Source: CALEUX01 sp037439945 (GTDB lineage: Bacteria > Bacteroidota > Bacteroidia > Bacteroidales > Marinilabiliaceae). Taken from it: a stretch of 12,734 nucleotides of DNA. This document shows, one piece after another, positions 6,368-12,734 of the stretch. Numbering within the stretch: position 1 is the first letter of the stretch; the number at the start of each line of letters is the position of its first letter. A program made the translations under genes and the position numbers. Where the stretch lies: contig JBBIVA010000114.1 of NCBI GenBank assembly GCA_037439945.1, forward strand, positions 1-12,734. Reading direction: 5' to 3'. The notes below the pieces were generated by a model, which saw nothing but the letters and a program-made list of their open reading frames with translations, did not search any database and was not told where the DNA came from.

Positions 6368-6398
6368 CAAATGTATCATTTTAGTTTTTAAAAGCAAA
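6368..6398 (-). promoter_or_regulatory. Consensus Bacteroidota promoter
   Basis: The minus strand has TTTG (6395-6398), exactly 19 bases, then TACATTTG (6368-6375). This fits the phylum consensus TTTG-N19-TAnnTTTG without mismatch. Start of transcription would be near 6361, giving about 175 nt of leader before the ATG at 6185. No other good promoter lies between here and the three cyclophilin genes, so it may drive all four genes. Confidence 0.65.
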
Positions 6399-6458
6399 AA
6401 CAGAATTATTCAGGTTTTTGGGTAAACCAGAGTTTTTATGGTAAGTAAAATTTTTATT

Positions 6459-7493
6459 CTAAAATGAAGTTAAATTTGTTGATATTGAAAAATGGTTTGA
6501 TGATCCACCTAAATGATATCTTCCCGAACCATAAGAAAAATGGAATTTATAAAGCCTTAAACCAAAACCCCATGTAAAACCTACTGTTGAGCTTTTTGAT
6601 TCGATTTTTAGCTCGTGCCTTCGTCGTGCATTATAACCAACTGCCAGATAAAAGTTTTTGGACGGTAAAAATTCAGTTCCTAAAACCAAATGTCGCATAA
6701 TTTTTTCACCATAGGATGATCCTGTATTATCTGTAATACGTAAAGAACCATTATCTGGAATTGTATAATCAAGTGAACCTGAAAGTAAATCCTGAAAAGT
6801 TAACGAAAACCTGAAAGGGGCATGCGCAAGCTTTTTTGATACACCAATTTGCAGGTCAGGGGGCAGACTTTCTGTTGGAGCATCGCTATATGAGCTAATC
6901 TGACTTCCAAAATTCCTTAAAACCAAACCTGCCGAAAGCAAACCATCGGGGTGTCGGTAAAATAAACCTGCATCAAATGCCAGTCCCCATGAATTATAAT
7001 TCTCGATTCGGCTAAAAACAGGTTTTATCGATAATCCTGCAGAATATCGCTTGTTTAATGGTCGGCTATAGGTTAAACTAATTACAGTTTCGCCTACCGA
7101 AAATGAACCATTAATTGTACCAGTTTCATCAGAAGCAATGAAATCTCCATATCCAATGTTCTGAAATGCAAGGGCAAAGTTTCCAACCTGGTTAAAATTC
7201 ATTGCAATACCACCATAGCCATAATTTATTCCTGCCATATAGGGCACATAACTAACCGATACCTGTTTCGAAAATGAAGAATCAAGCATTGCCGGATTGT
7301 GTATAAGCATTGCCAGGTCATGGCCTGTAATTCCAACCTGATTACCACCCAGAGATGCTATTTTGGCCGATTGGGTAAGGTGCAACAACCCAAATATTGA
7401 TTCACCCCCTCGCTGAGCCATTACTGGAATATTAATACCGATAAATGATATCAGAATAACTCTTTTAAGTATTTGCAAAATCATTTTTACCAT
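6459..7493 (-). CDS. porQ: Type IX secretion system protein PorQ
   Basis: A 344-residue outer-membrane beta-barrel protein of the type IX secretion system, where PorQ works with PorU, PorV and PorZ in the surface attachment complex. The signal peptide ends at VMA-Q (about 26/27). The mature start, QRGGESIFGLLHLTQSAKIASLGG, is the typical PorQ opening, followed by NPAMLD and many alternating strands ending in an aromatic C-terminus (TSF). Length is normal for the family. An ATG three codons in (7484) is an alternative start. It is the last gene of a probable three-gene unit, 39 bases after the CxxCxxCC protein gene. Its presence suggests that the organism exports and anchors C-terminal-domain proteins by T9SS; the rest of that system is not in this window. 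Confidence 0.88.
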   Translation of the reverse strand: MVKMILQILKRVILISFIGINIPVMAQRGGESIFGLLHLTQSAKIASLGGNQVGITGHDLAMLIHNPAMLDSSFSKQVSVSYVPYMAGINYGYGGIAMNFNQVGNFALAFQNIGYGDFIASDETGTINGSFSVGETVISLTYSRPLNKRYSAGLSIKPVFSRIENYNSWGLAFDAGLFYRHPDGLLSAGLVLRNFGSQISSYSDAPTESLPPDLQIGVSKKLAHAPFRFSLTFQDLLSGSLDYTIPDNGSLRITDNTGSSYGEKIMRHLVLGTEFLPSKNFYLAVGYNARRRHELKIESKSSTVGFTWGFGLRLYKFHFSYGSGRYHLGGSSNHFSISTNLTSF

Positions 7494-7532
7494 AACAACG
7501 CTAAAATAATGAAATCATTTTCAACCCCATTA

Positions 7533-8045
7533 CTATTTTATATATTTTAGTTTTAAACCTTCCACCACTTCATAAACAGCCGGACATATTAAAGTGTTGT
7601 GCCATGTTAGTTTTAATATCTGGTGAAACCGCTTTCTGTTTGTATGGGGATATTCCCTGCATGCCCGTGGCCGGTTTTCATAAATCTGGCAAAAATTGTC
7701 AGATGTTAAAAACGGACACGGACTTTGTGTGAAAACATAATCTCCATCGTTATCAATTTTAAGGTATTGTTCAATTAATTTTGAGGGTTTAATCTTTAGC
7801 TGTTTTGAAATCCGGTCAATATCCCTGTCAATAACTATTGGACTTGTTGTTTTACAACAATTGGCACAGTTAAGACAATTAATTCGTTCAAATACAAAAA
7901 CATGCAGGTTTTCAACAGTTGAATCAAGGTCGTTTGGAGGCTTTTTACGCAACTTTTCTAAAAAGGCTTTGTTTTCCTTCGATTTTTTTTTTGAGTCGTT
8001 TAAAAAAATATCTGACATGCCGGCAACTTGCTTGTTTTTAGTCAT
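7533..8045 (-). CDS. YkgJ-family cysteine cluster protein
   Basis: A 170-residue putative metal- or iron-sulphur-binding protein of the YkgJ (CxxCxxCC) family, whose biochemical role is not established. The cluster INCLNCANCCK supplies C57, C60, C63 and C64. Further cysteines at 110 (SPCPFL), 119 (NFCQIY), 129 (RACREYP) and 154 (LICPAV) complete the usual family pattern, so all expected ligands are present. The N-terminal 40 residues are Lys-rich and probably disordered. An ATG at 8018 (M10, MSDIF) is a possible alternative start. There is no signal peptide, so it should be cytoplasmic. It sits 23 bases after the secreted-protein gene and before porQ in the same direction. Confidence 0.85.
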   Translation of the reverse strand: MTKNKQVAGMSDIFLNDSKKKSKENKAFLEKLRKKPPNDLDSTVENLHVFVFERINCLNCANCCKTTSPIVIDRDIDRISKQLKIKPSKLIEQYLKIDNDGDYVFTQSPCPFLTSDNFCQIYENRPRACREYPHTNRKRFHQILKLTWHNTLICPAVYEVVEGLKLKYIK

Positions 8046-8068
8046 TTGTAATTCAAGGTGTAAGCCTG

Positions 8069-9016
8069 CTAAAGATTAATAAGTTCTATAATTGTTTTGT
8101 CAATTGCTTTCGAATGTTGGTTTTCAACATCTATAAGCAGAACTCGTTCTGTTTCAATAAGTGCCGGAACTCCCGGATTGTAATAATATTCAAACCTGTT
8201 ATTATCACGGGTGTCCAACTTAAAAGTGCTTAATGCATTATTAAGTTCATCTCCTTTCAACCCCATATCATTAAATAGTTTAATTACTGCCGCCCTGGTG
8301 TCTTCGGGGTTAAGGTTTGACTGGTGTATTAATACACAGTAAAAATTTTCAAAATCAACACTTTCAAAAAATATTTTTGAATCCCCTTTTATTGTTTTAC
8401 CCAAAATATTCGGAATTTCATCTTCATATTCCAATACTTCATTACTGTTGAAAACAATGCCAAATGGGAAATGAAAATAGTTTAGTTCTTTAAAAACAAA
8501 TTGTTCAAGACCTGTTTTAGTAGTAAACATTGGCAAAAACGGAGCCATGGCTGCTTCAAATTTTTCTTTATTCTTAATATCATTTTTGCTAAATGATGTT
8601 ATTAATGATTTAAAAACGTCTGTCATTAACTCACTTATTTCCTGCCAGTTTTCAATTTCAATAAATTCACCTAGTTCCGATGTTTTATATATAAGTTCAG
8701 TTAATGGTTTTTTGTTAAGTTGTTGTTTAATTTCATCTGGTAAATTAAAACTGCTACCCAGATCCATTACGAATTTCCATTTAATCCGGTAATAATCGTC
8801 TGAAGCTTCAATTACTTCAAATTTTGCAATATATTGTGACGAATCGTTTTTAACTAAAACATCGTTTTTCCACTGTTTTTTTATTTTGGTGATTTTAAAA
8901 TCATAAACGTCACCCTGTTCCCAATAGGCAACAAATGAAACCGATAATGAATCGTTCTGGCTATAAATATTAATGCTTATTAAAAATGCAAGTGTAAGAA
9001 TAAAATAGTATTTCAT
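8069..9016 (-). CDS. Secreted protein of unknown function
   Basis: I do not recognise a family. The 315-residue product begins with a clear signal peptide (MKYYFILTLAFLISINIYSQ, cleavage near residue 19/20) and has no lipobox and no other membrane segment, so it is probably periplasmic or outer-membrane associated. The mature part begins with a beta-rich segment (FVAYWEQGDVYDFKITKIKKQW, then YIAKFEVIEASDDYYRIKWKF), followed by a helical middle (about 110-165) and a second beta-rich part with VFNSNEVLEYEDEIPNILG. It contains no cysteine-rich or catalytic motif I can name and no obvious T9SS sorting domain at the C-terminus. It is the first gene of the probable unit leading to porQ. Confidence 0.8.
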   Translation of the reverse strand: MKYYFILTLAFLISINIYSQNDSLSVSFVAYWEQGDVYDFKITKIKKQWKNDVLVKNDSSQYIAKFEVIEASDDYYRIKWKFVMDLGSSFNLPDEIKQQLNKKPLTELIYKTSELGEFIEIENWQEISELMTDVFKSLITSFSKNDIKNKEKFEAAMAPFLPMFTTKTGLEQFVFKELNYFHFPFGIVFNSNEVLEYEDEIPNILGKTIKGDSKIFFESVDFENFYCVLIHQSNLNPEDTRAAVIKLFNDMGLKGDELNNALSTFKLDTRDNNRFEYYYNPGVPALIETERVLLIDVENQHSKAIDKTIIELINL

Positions 9017-9112
9017 ACATGGGTAGGGTTAGGTGATTTTAATATTAAATATTTCAAATGCAAACTCTTTATAAATAACTATCTCTTTAATCCAGATGCC
9101 CTATGGTAAGAA

Positions 9113-9146
9113 CAAAAATATTTGCAAAGTTCTATATGCCGGCAAA
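9113..9146 (-). promoter_or_regulatory. Candidate promoter for the secreted protein-porQ unit
   Basis: The minus strand has TTTG (9143-9146), a 22-base spacer and TATTTTTG (9113-9120). The -7 box is exact but the spacer is slightly longer than the usual 19-21. It would start transcription about 90 bases upstream of the ATG at 9016. Confidence 0.4.
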
Positions 9147-9266
9147 TTTAACAGAATTAATGATTTATTTTTCAGTAATATAGTATTAAAAATCAGGTAG
9201 CATTACCAATCAGCTTTACAGTAAAGATTTTTTTTTTAAAATCCTGCAGTCCCAATTTTTCATTGC

Positions 9267-9314
9267 CAGATGATTATTGATGATTAAATTTTTAATTTAA
9301 TCATTTTACATCTG
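9267..9314. repeat. Nested inverted repeat
   Basis: An outer pair CAGATG (9267-9272) and CATCTG (9309-9314) encloses a perfect inner pair TGATTAAATT (9281-9290) and AATTTAATCA (9294-9303) with a TTT loop. Unpaired bases of 8 and 5 separate the two stems. No T-run follows on either strand. It could be an operator, a cruciform or part of an untranslated RNA. Confidence 0.4.
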
Positions 9315-9426
9315 CTATAAACGGTGCTTGTAGAAAATTATTAAAAGTTGCTGTAAATAAATAATAAGATGATAAAAATTATGGCCTTAAAAATTTAAAA
9401 TCAATTAAATTTCTTGTGTAAAACTA

Positions 9427-9456
9427 TTGTCAGCACAAAAAAAATATCTACTTTTG
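9427..9456 (+). promoter_or_regulatory. Promoter for rplU-rpmA
   Basis: TTG (9427-9429), a 19-base spacer and TACTTTTG (9449-9456) match the Bacteroidota promoter consensus. Transcription should start near 9463, giving a leader of about 80 nt. Confidence 0.75.
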
Positions 9457-9475
9457 CAGTCCGATTCAATTTCGA

Positions 9476-9516
9476 GGGGTAAAAAGAGACAAACAAAGGG
9501 ATGTTTTGTCCACCTC
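9476..9516 (+). promoter_or_regulatory. Possible structured leader of rplU
   Basis: Within the predicted leader, GACAAA (9488-9493) pairs with TTTGTC (9505-9510), and this hairpin is enclosed by GGGGT (9476-9480) pairing with ACCTC (9512-9516) with one G-U. Ribosomal protein operons are often controlled by such leaders, but I cannot match this to a named class. The stems are short and could arise by chance. Confidence 0.3.
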
Positions 9517-9543
9517 CGGGAAGAAACAATTAATTGATTAGTA

Positions 9544-9855
9544 ATGTACGCAATTGTAACTATTGCAGGTCAGCAGTTTAAAGTTGAAAAAGACCGTAAG
9601 GTGTTTGTCCATCGTTTGCAGTCTGAAGAAGGAAGCTCAGTTGAATTTGACCAGGTTTTATTGGTTGAAGATGAAGGAAATGTTAAAGTTGGAACCCCGG
9701 TAATAGAAGGTGCTAAGGTTACAGCAAAGGTATTAGCTCACTTAAAGGGAGATAAGGTAATTGTCTTCAAGAAGAAAAGACGTAAAGGTTATAAAAAGAA
9801 AAACGGACATCGTCAGTTTTTAAGCCAAATTCAAATTGAAGGAATCCAAATTTGA
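9544..9855 (+). CDS. rplU: 50S ribosomal protein L21
   Basis: A 103-residue, full-length bL21 that binds 23S rRNA in the large subunit. The family start MYAIVTIAGQQFKVEKDRKVFV is present, as are the basic tail motif KKKRRKGYKKKNGHRQ and the final strand FLSQIQIEGI. The start follows a purine-poor leader without a Shine-Dalgarno sequence, normal for this phylum. It is 18 bases upstream of rpmA, the usual pairing, and they share the promoter at 9427-9456. Confidence 0.98.
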   Translation: MYAIVTIAGQQFKVEKDRKVFVHRLQSEEGSSVEFDQVLLVEDEGNVKVGTPVIEGAKVTAKVLAHLKGDKVIVFKKKRRKGYKKKNGHRQFLSQIQIEGIQI

Positions 9856-9873
9856 TTAAAAAATTAATGCGAT

Positions 9874-10137
9874 ATGGCACATAAGAAAGGAGTAGGTAGT
9901 TCCCGAAATGGTCGTGAATCTGAAAGCAAGCGGCTCGGAGTTAAAATTTTCGGCGGACAGTTTGCCAAAGCAGGCAATATAATTGTTAGGCAGCGTGGAA
10001 CACAGCACCATCCTGGTGATAATGTTGGAATCGGAAAAGATCATACATTATTTGCTTTAGTTGATGGAAATGTTGTATTCAGAAAAAGAAAAGATAACAG
10101 ATCTTTTATTTCAGTTGAACCCGTTTCAGCCGAATAA
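9874..10137 (+). CDS. rpmA: 50S ribosomal protein L27
   Basis: An 87-residue, full-length bL27, whose N-terminal tail reaches the peptidyl-transferase centre. It begins directly with MAHKKGVGSSRNGRES, so there is no extra N-terminal peptide needing the cleavage seen in Firmicutes. The family core ESKRLGVKIFGGQ, then IIVRQRGTQHHPGDNVGIGKDHTLFALVDG, is intact. It is the second gene of the rplU-rpmA operon and ends just before a strong terminator. Confidence 0.98.
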   Translation: MAHKKGVGSSRNGRESESKRLGVKIFGGQFAKAGNIIVRQRGTQHHPGDNVGIGKDHTLFALVDGNVVFRKRKDNRSFISVEPVSAE

Positions 10138-10160
10138 TTAACCATTAAAAAGTATTTAAG

Positions 10161-10206
10161 TCTCTTGTTTTTGTTACTTTCGTAATAAAAACAAGAGATT
10201 TTTTTT
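10161..10206 (+). terminator. Strong intrinsic terminator after rpmA
   Basis: Positions 10161-10177 pair with 10182-10198 in a 17-bp stem with one G-U (TCTCTTGTTTTT with AAAAACAAGAGA, extended inward), closed by a TTTC loop and followed by eight T (10199-10206). It ends the rplU-rpmA transcript and isolates serS. Confidence 0.93.
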
Positions 10207-10288
10207 GCTTTAAATTGAATCATCTTTCAACCTAAAAAAGAAACGTTTATCTTGTTTAAGGGTTATTTTACATTATTCTTTTTGGTCT

Positions 10289-10296
10289 TACTTTTG
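10289..10296 (+). promoter_or_regulatory. Candidate -7 box for serS
   Basis: TACTTTTG matches TAnnTTTG exactly and lies 19 bases before the serS ATG, so the leader would be very short (about 13 nt). No TTG is found at the expected position upstream; the region there is T-rich. As the strong terminator blocks readthrough from rpmA, a promoter is needed in this gap. Confidence 0.5.
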
Positions 10297-10315
10297 ATAT
10301 AAATAATAAAGATAC

Positions 10316-11587
10316 ATGCTTACATTAAAACAGATTCAGGAAAACCGGCAGGAGGTAATCGAACGCCTTAAAGTAAAAGGTTTTGATGCTTCATTAATAA
10401 TAGATCAGATAGTGGAACTTGATAGCCACCGCAGGATAACACAAGTTGATGTTGATGCCCTGCAGGCCGAAATGAACAGCATTTCAAAGTCTATTGGCCT
10501 GATGTTGAAGGATGGAAAAAAAAGTGAAGCAGGTGCAGCCAGAGAAAAAACCGTTACCATAAAGGAAAATATAAAAAAGTTAACAATTGTGCTTGAATCA
10601 GCAGAAAAGGAACTTCAGAATCTTGTAATTCAACTCCCAAATTTACCACATTCATCAGTTCCGGTTGGTTTTTCGGCCGCCGATAATGTAATTGTTCGTG
10701 AAGGTGGTGTAATTCCAAAGCTGGCGAATCCGTTACCTCACTGGGAGTTGGCCAAAAAATACGACCTGATTGATTTTGAACTTGGTGTAAAGCTCACAGG
10801 GGCAGGTTTTCCGGTTTATAAAGGAAAAGGTGCTAAATTGCAGCGAGCACTGATCAATTTTTTTCTTGAAGAAGCAGTAACTGCCGGTTACAGTGAGGTT
10901 ATGCCTCCGCTAATGGTAAATGAGGACTCCGGGTTTGGAACAGGTCAGTTACCTGATAAGGAGGGACAAATGTATCATATTACGCAGGATAATTTATATA
11001 TGATACCAACAGCTGAGGTACCGGTAACTAATATTTACCGCGATGTAATATTAAATGAATCCCGGTTACCCGTAAGAAATTGTGCCTATTCGGCATGTTT
11101 CAGGCGTGAGGCAGGATCATATGGAAAAGATGTAAGGGGATTGAACAGATTACATCAATTTGACAAGGTTGAAATTGTTCAAATTGCTAATCCTTCAAAT
11201 TCATATGAGATATTGGAATCGATGGTTTTACATGTGCAATCATTAGTTGAAAAACTTGAGATGCCATGGCGGATACTTCGTTTATGCGGGGGCGATATGA
11301 GTTTTACTTCTGCCCTAACCTACGATTTTGAAGTTTTTTCAACTGCTCAGGAACGGTGGCTGGAGGTTAGTTCAGTAAGTAATTTTGAGAGTTTTCAGGC
11401 AAACCGTTTAAAATTAAGGTTTAAAAATGAAAACGAAAAAAAAGCACAATTGGCCCACACTTTAAACGGAAGCGCTTTGGCCTTGCCACGTATTGTAGCA
11501 GCTTTGCTTGAGAATAATCAGTTTGAAGGAGGTATAAGAATACCAAAAATATTGGTACCTTTTTGTGGGTTTGATGTTATTGAATAA
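10316..11587 (+). CDS. serS: Serine-tRNA ligase
   Basis: A full-length 423-residue cytoplasmic class II synthetase that charges tRNA-Ser. Residues about 1-110 form the antiparallel coiled-coil arm that grips the long variable arm of the tRNA. The catalytic core shows TAEVPVTN (232-239, serine-binding TAE), motif 2 FRREAGSYGKDVRGLNRLHQFDKVE (262-286) and motif 3 NGSALALPRIVAALLENNQ (384-402). No key residue appears to be missing. The start is supported by the standard MLTLKQIQENRQEVIERL opening. A 9-bp inverted repeat spans its stop codon. Confidence 0.97.
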   Translation: MLTLKQIQENRQEVIERLKVKGFDASLIIDQIVELDSHRRITQVDVDALQAEMNSISKSIGLMLKDGKKSEAGAAREKTVTIKENIKKLTIVLESAEKELQNLVIQLPNLPHSSVPVGFSAADNVIVREGGVIPKLANPLPHWELAKKYDLIDFELGVKLTGAGFPVYKGKGAKLQRALINFFLEEAVTAGYSEVMPPLMVNEDSGFGTGQLPDKEGQMYHITQDNLYMIPTAEVPVTNIYRDVILNESRLPVRNCAYSACFRREAGSYGKDVRGLNRLHQFDKVEIVQIANPSNSYEILESMVLHVQSLVEKLEMPWRILRLCGGDMSFTSALTYDFEVFSTAQERWLEVSSVSNFESFQANRLKLRFKNENEKKAQLAHTLNGSALALPRIVAALLENNQFEGGIRIPKILVPFCGFDVIE

Positions 11588-11610
11588 ATCTGCATAAACA
11601 AATTTATTCA
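11581..11610 (+). repeat. Inverted repeat across the serS stop codon
   Basis: TGAATAAAT (11581-11589), which includes the TAA stop, pairs perfectly with ATTTATTCA (11602-11610) around a 12-base loop. It is AT-rich with no following T-run, so it is at best a weak terminator or a 3'-end stabilising hairpin. Confidence 0.35.
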
Positions 11611-11653
11611 TGCAATTGACAAACTTTTGTACCGAATTAAGTTCAGCCTGAAA

Positions 11654-11962
11654 ATGGAAGAATATATATTTAACACATCTTTTTATTTTGCTGATTATGA
11701 CCACAAAGAATGGGAAGAGTGGTTGAAAAGCGAAATGTTTACGGCTGCTTATAAATTATTGCCTGATTTAAAGCCTGAAACTTTTCATATTATTTCTGCC
11801 AGTCAGGGCGGTAATAATATTTATTCGGTCCAATGGAGGTGTAAAGAAATTTTACAGGTTAATATTTTGGATGAATGCATGGCAAATTCTATAATCAGCC
11901 TTAAAAGATTAAAGGGAGAGAGGATTAATCATTTTAGTACTGTTTTGAAGAAGATGGAATGA
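11654..11962 (+). CDS. DUF4286-like protein
   Basis: A 102-residue protein from the ATG at 11654; the frame stays open to a TTG at 11627, which I consider less likely. It resembles DUF4286, a small Bacteroidota family of unknown function: an N-terminal strand (EEYIFNTSFYF), the HKEWEEWLKSEMF helix, a middle FHIIS strand, IYSVQWRC, and a C-terminal helix ending in FSTVLKKME. It has no signal peptide and is probably a cytoplasmic ferredoxin-like fold; that fold is inferred. Its stop overlaps the ruvC start by 4 bases (ATGA), so the two are translationally coupled. Confidence 0.8.
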   Translation: MEEYIFNTSFYFADYDHKEWEEWLKSEMFTAAYKLLPDLKPETFHIISASQGGNNIYSVQWRCKEILQVNILDECMANSIISLKRLKGERINHFSTVLKKME

Positions 11963-12528
11963 TTAAGAATATTGCAGAAAAGATAATATTGGGAATTGAC
12001 CCGGGTACAACAGTAATGGGATATGGTGTTTTGCGTATTGTTGATAATAAGCCTAAAATGTTGGCAATGGGTGTTTTGGAACTACAAAAATATGATGATC
12101 ATTTTGTAAAGCTTAAAAAAATTTTTGATAGGGTAGTTCAATTAATTGATACTTACCACCCTCATGAATTGGCCATTGAAGCGCCATTCTTTGGAAAAAA
12201 TGTTCAATCGATGCTAAAGCTTGGAAGGTCACAGGGTGTTGCAATGGCTGCTGCCCTTTCACGGTCGGTTCCAATTTTTGAATATGCACCATTACGTATT
12301 AAACAAGCAATAACAGGCAGGGGTAATGCATCAAAGGAGCAGGTGGCCTTATTTCTGAAACATTTGTTGAAAATTAATGACGAGCATAAATATCTTGATG
12401 CAACTGACGGTTTAGCTGCTGCCGTTTGCCATTTTTTTCAGTCCCGTAATCCGGTAAGCGGTACTGGCGTAAAAAGCTGGAAAGAATTTATTAATAAAAA
12501 CCCAGGCAAGGTAAAAGGTCTTAATTAA
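11959..12528 (+). CDS. ruvC: Holliday junction resolvase RuvC
   Basis: A 189-residue crossover junction endodeoxyribonuclease, the nuclease of the RuvABC branch-migration and resolution complex. The four acidic metal ligands are present: D14 in LGIDPGTTVMGYG, E74 in LAIEAPFFGKN, and D147 and D150 in YLDATDGLAAAVCH. The KQAITGRGNASKEQV segment (115-129) is the conserved family loop. It is a little longer than E. coli RuvC, with an extra basic tail. Its ATG lies within the stop of the DUF4286-like gene. No clear terminator follows. Confidence 0.96.
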   Translation: MIKNIAEKIILGIDPGTTVMGYGVLRIVDNKPKMLAMGVLELQKYDDHFVKLKKIFDRVVQLIDTYHPHELAIEAPFFGKNVQSMLKLGRSQGVAMAAALSRSVPIFEYAPLRIKQAITGRGNASKEQVALFLKHLLKINDEHKYLDATDGLAAAVCHFFQSRNPVSGTGVKSWKEFINKNPGKVKGLN

Positions 12529-12734
12529 TTTTACTTAAAATACATAAGCTGGTTAACATACATTTTACTAAAGAAACTGTAACCTATTTTCTTTGCACTC
12601 CTAAAATTTTAATTGCAAAAAAATTTAACCTTAAAGTCTCCGGTACTGCGCTAAAAAAGAAAAAGCATAAAGAAGTTAATTTCTTGTTTTCCGCACTTTT
12701 CTGCAACACCCACCTAACTACCTGTAAATCAAGT
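12529..12734. other. Right-edge non-coding stretch
   Basis: No gene is seen here. TTTCTTTG at 12588-12595 is one mismatch from the -7 consensus and might belong to a gene beyond the window, but no upstream element supports it. Confidence 0.4.

Larger units (their letters stand above)
9017..9543. other. 527-bp divergent intergenic region
   Basis: This AT-rich gap lies between the secreted-protein gene (minus) and rplU (plus). It carries a probable minus-strand promoter (9113-9146), the rplU promoter and leader (9427-9543), a run of ten T (9228-9237) inside a small hairpin, and a nested palindrome at 9267-9314. I see no tRNA and no convincing small open frame. The 280 or so bases between the two promoters are otherwise unexplained. 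Confidence 0.7.

Noticed and set aside
9226..9243. T-rich hairpin GATTTT/AAAATC as a terminator
   Set aside because: It has only six weak pairs, its T-run forms the loop rather than the tail, and no gene ends nearby.
10173..10187. Promoter-like TACTTTCG inside the loop of the rpmA terminator
   Set aside because: It has one mismatch to TAnnTTTG, no TTG at the right distance, and lies inside an obvious terminator stem.
1..12734. CRISPR array, insertion sequence, phage or tRNA
   Set aside because: No spaced direct repeats, transposase, terminal repeats or cloverleaf were seen on either strand.

Overview
The window looks like a chromosomal segment of a Bacteroidota member, probably of the Bacteroidia (Bacteroidales/Marinilabiliales-like). 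The signs are low GC, near absence of Shine-Dalgarno sequences, promoters of the phylum-specific type (TTTG, about 19 nt, TAnnTTTG), a PorQ-type type IX secretion protein, and lipoprotein and secreted cyclophilins of the kind common in this phylum. The exact genus cannot be told from the sequence. No transposon, phage, CRISPR array, tRNA or rRNA was seen. Most genes are core genes.

Left part (1-2716): a Crp/Fnr-family regulator on the minus strand diverges from an OsmC-family peroxidase-like gene on the plus strand. A perfect 23-bp palindrome lies just past the end of the regulator. The long leader of the regulator carries two copies of a small hairpin repeat. A strong bidirectional terminator separates osmC from the convergent pheS.

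Centre left (2779-6398, minus strand): a conserved hypothetical gene has a textbook Bacteroidota promoter. It is followed, after a third copy of the hairpin repeat, by three tandem cyclophilin-type peptidyl-prolyl isomerase genes that touch or overlap. One has a type I signal peptide and two have lipoprotein signals. The last one carries an extra N-terminal domain resembling an HtrA/trypsin-fold protease in which all three catalytic residues appear to be replaced. This is the most unusual item in the window. pheS follows with its own -7 box.

Centre right (6459-9016, minus strand): a secreted protein of unknown function, a CxxCxxCC (YkgJ-like) metal-binding protein and the type IX secretion outer-membrane protein PorQ form a likely operon. 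The 527-bp gap upstream holds divergent promoters and a nested palindrome.

Right part (9544-12528, plus strand): rplU-rpmA behind a canonical promoter and an 80-nt leader, a strong intrinsic terminator, serS, then a DUF4286-like gene overlapping ruvC by 4 bp (ATGA).

Overall this is a translation, envelope-folding and repair neighbourhood. The candidates for something undescribed are the pseudoprotease-cyclophilin fusion, the conserved leader hairpin present three times in one orientation, and the palindrome next to the Crp-family gene.
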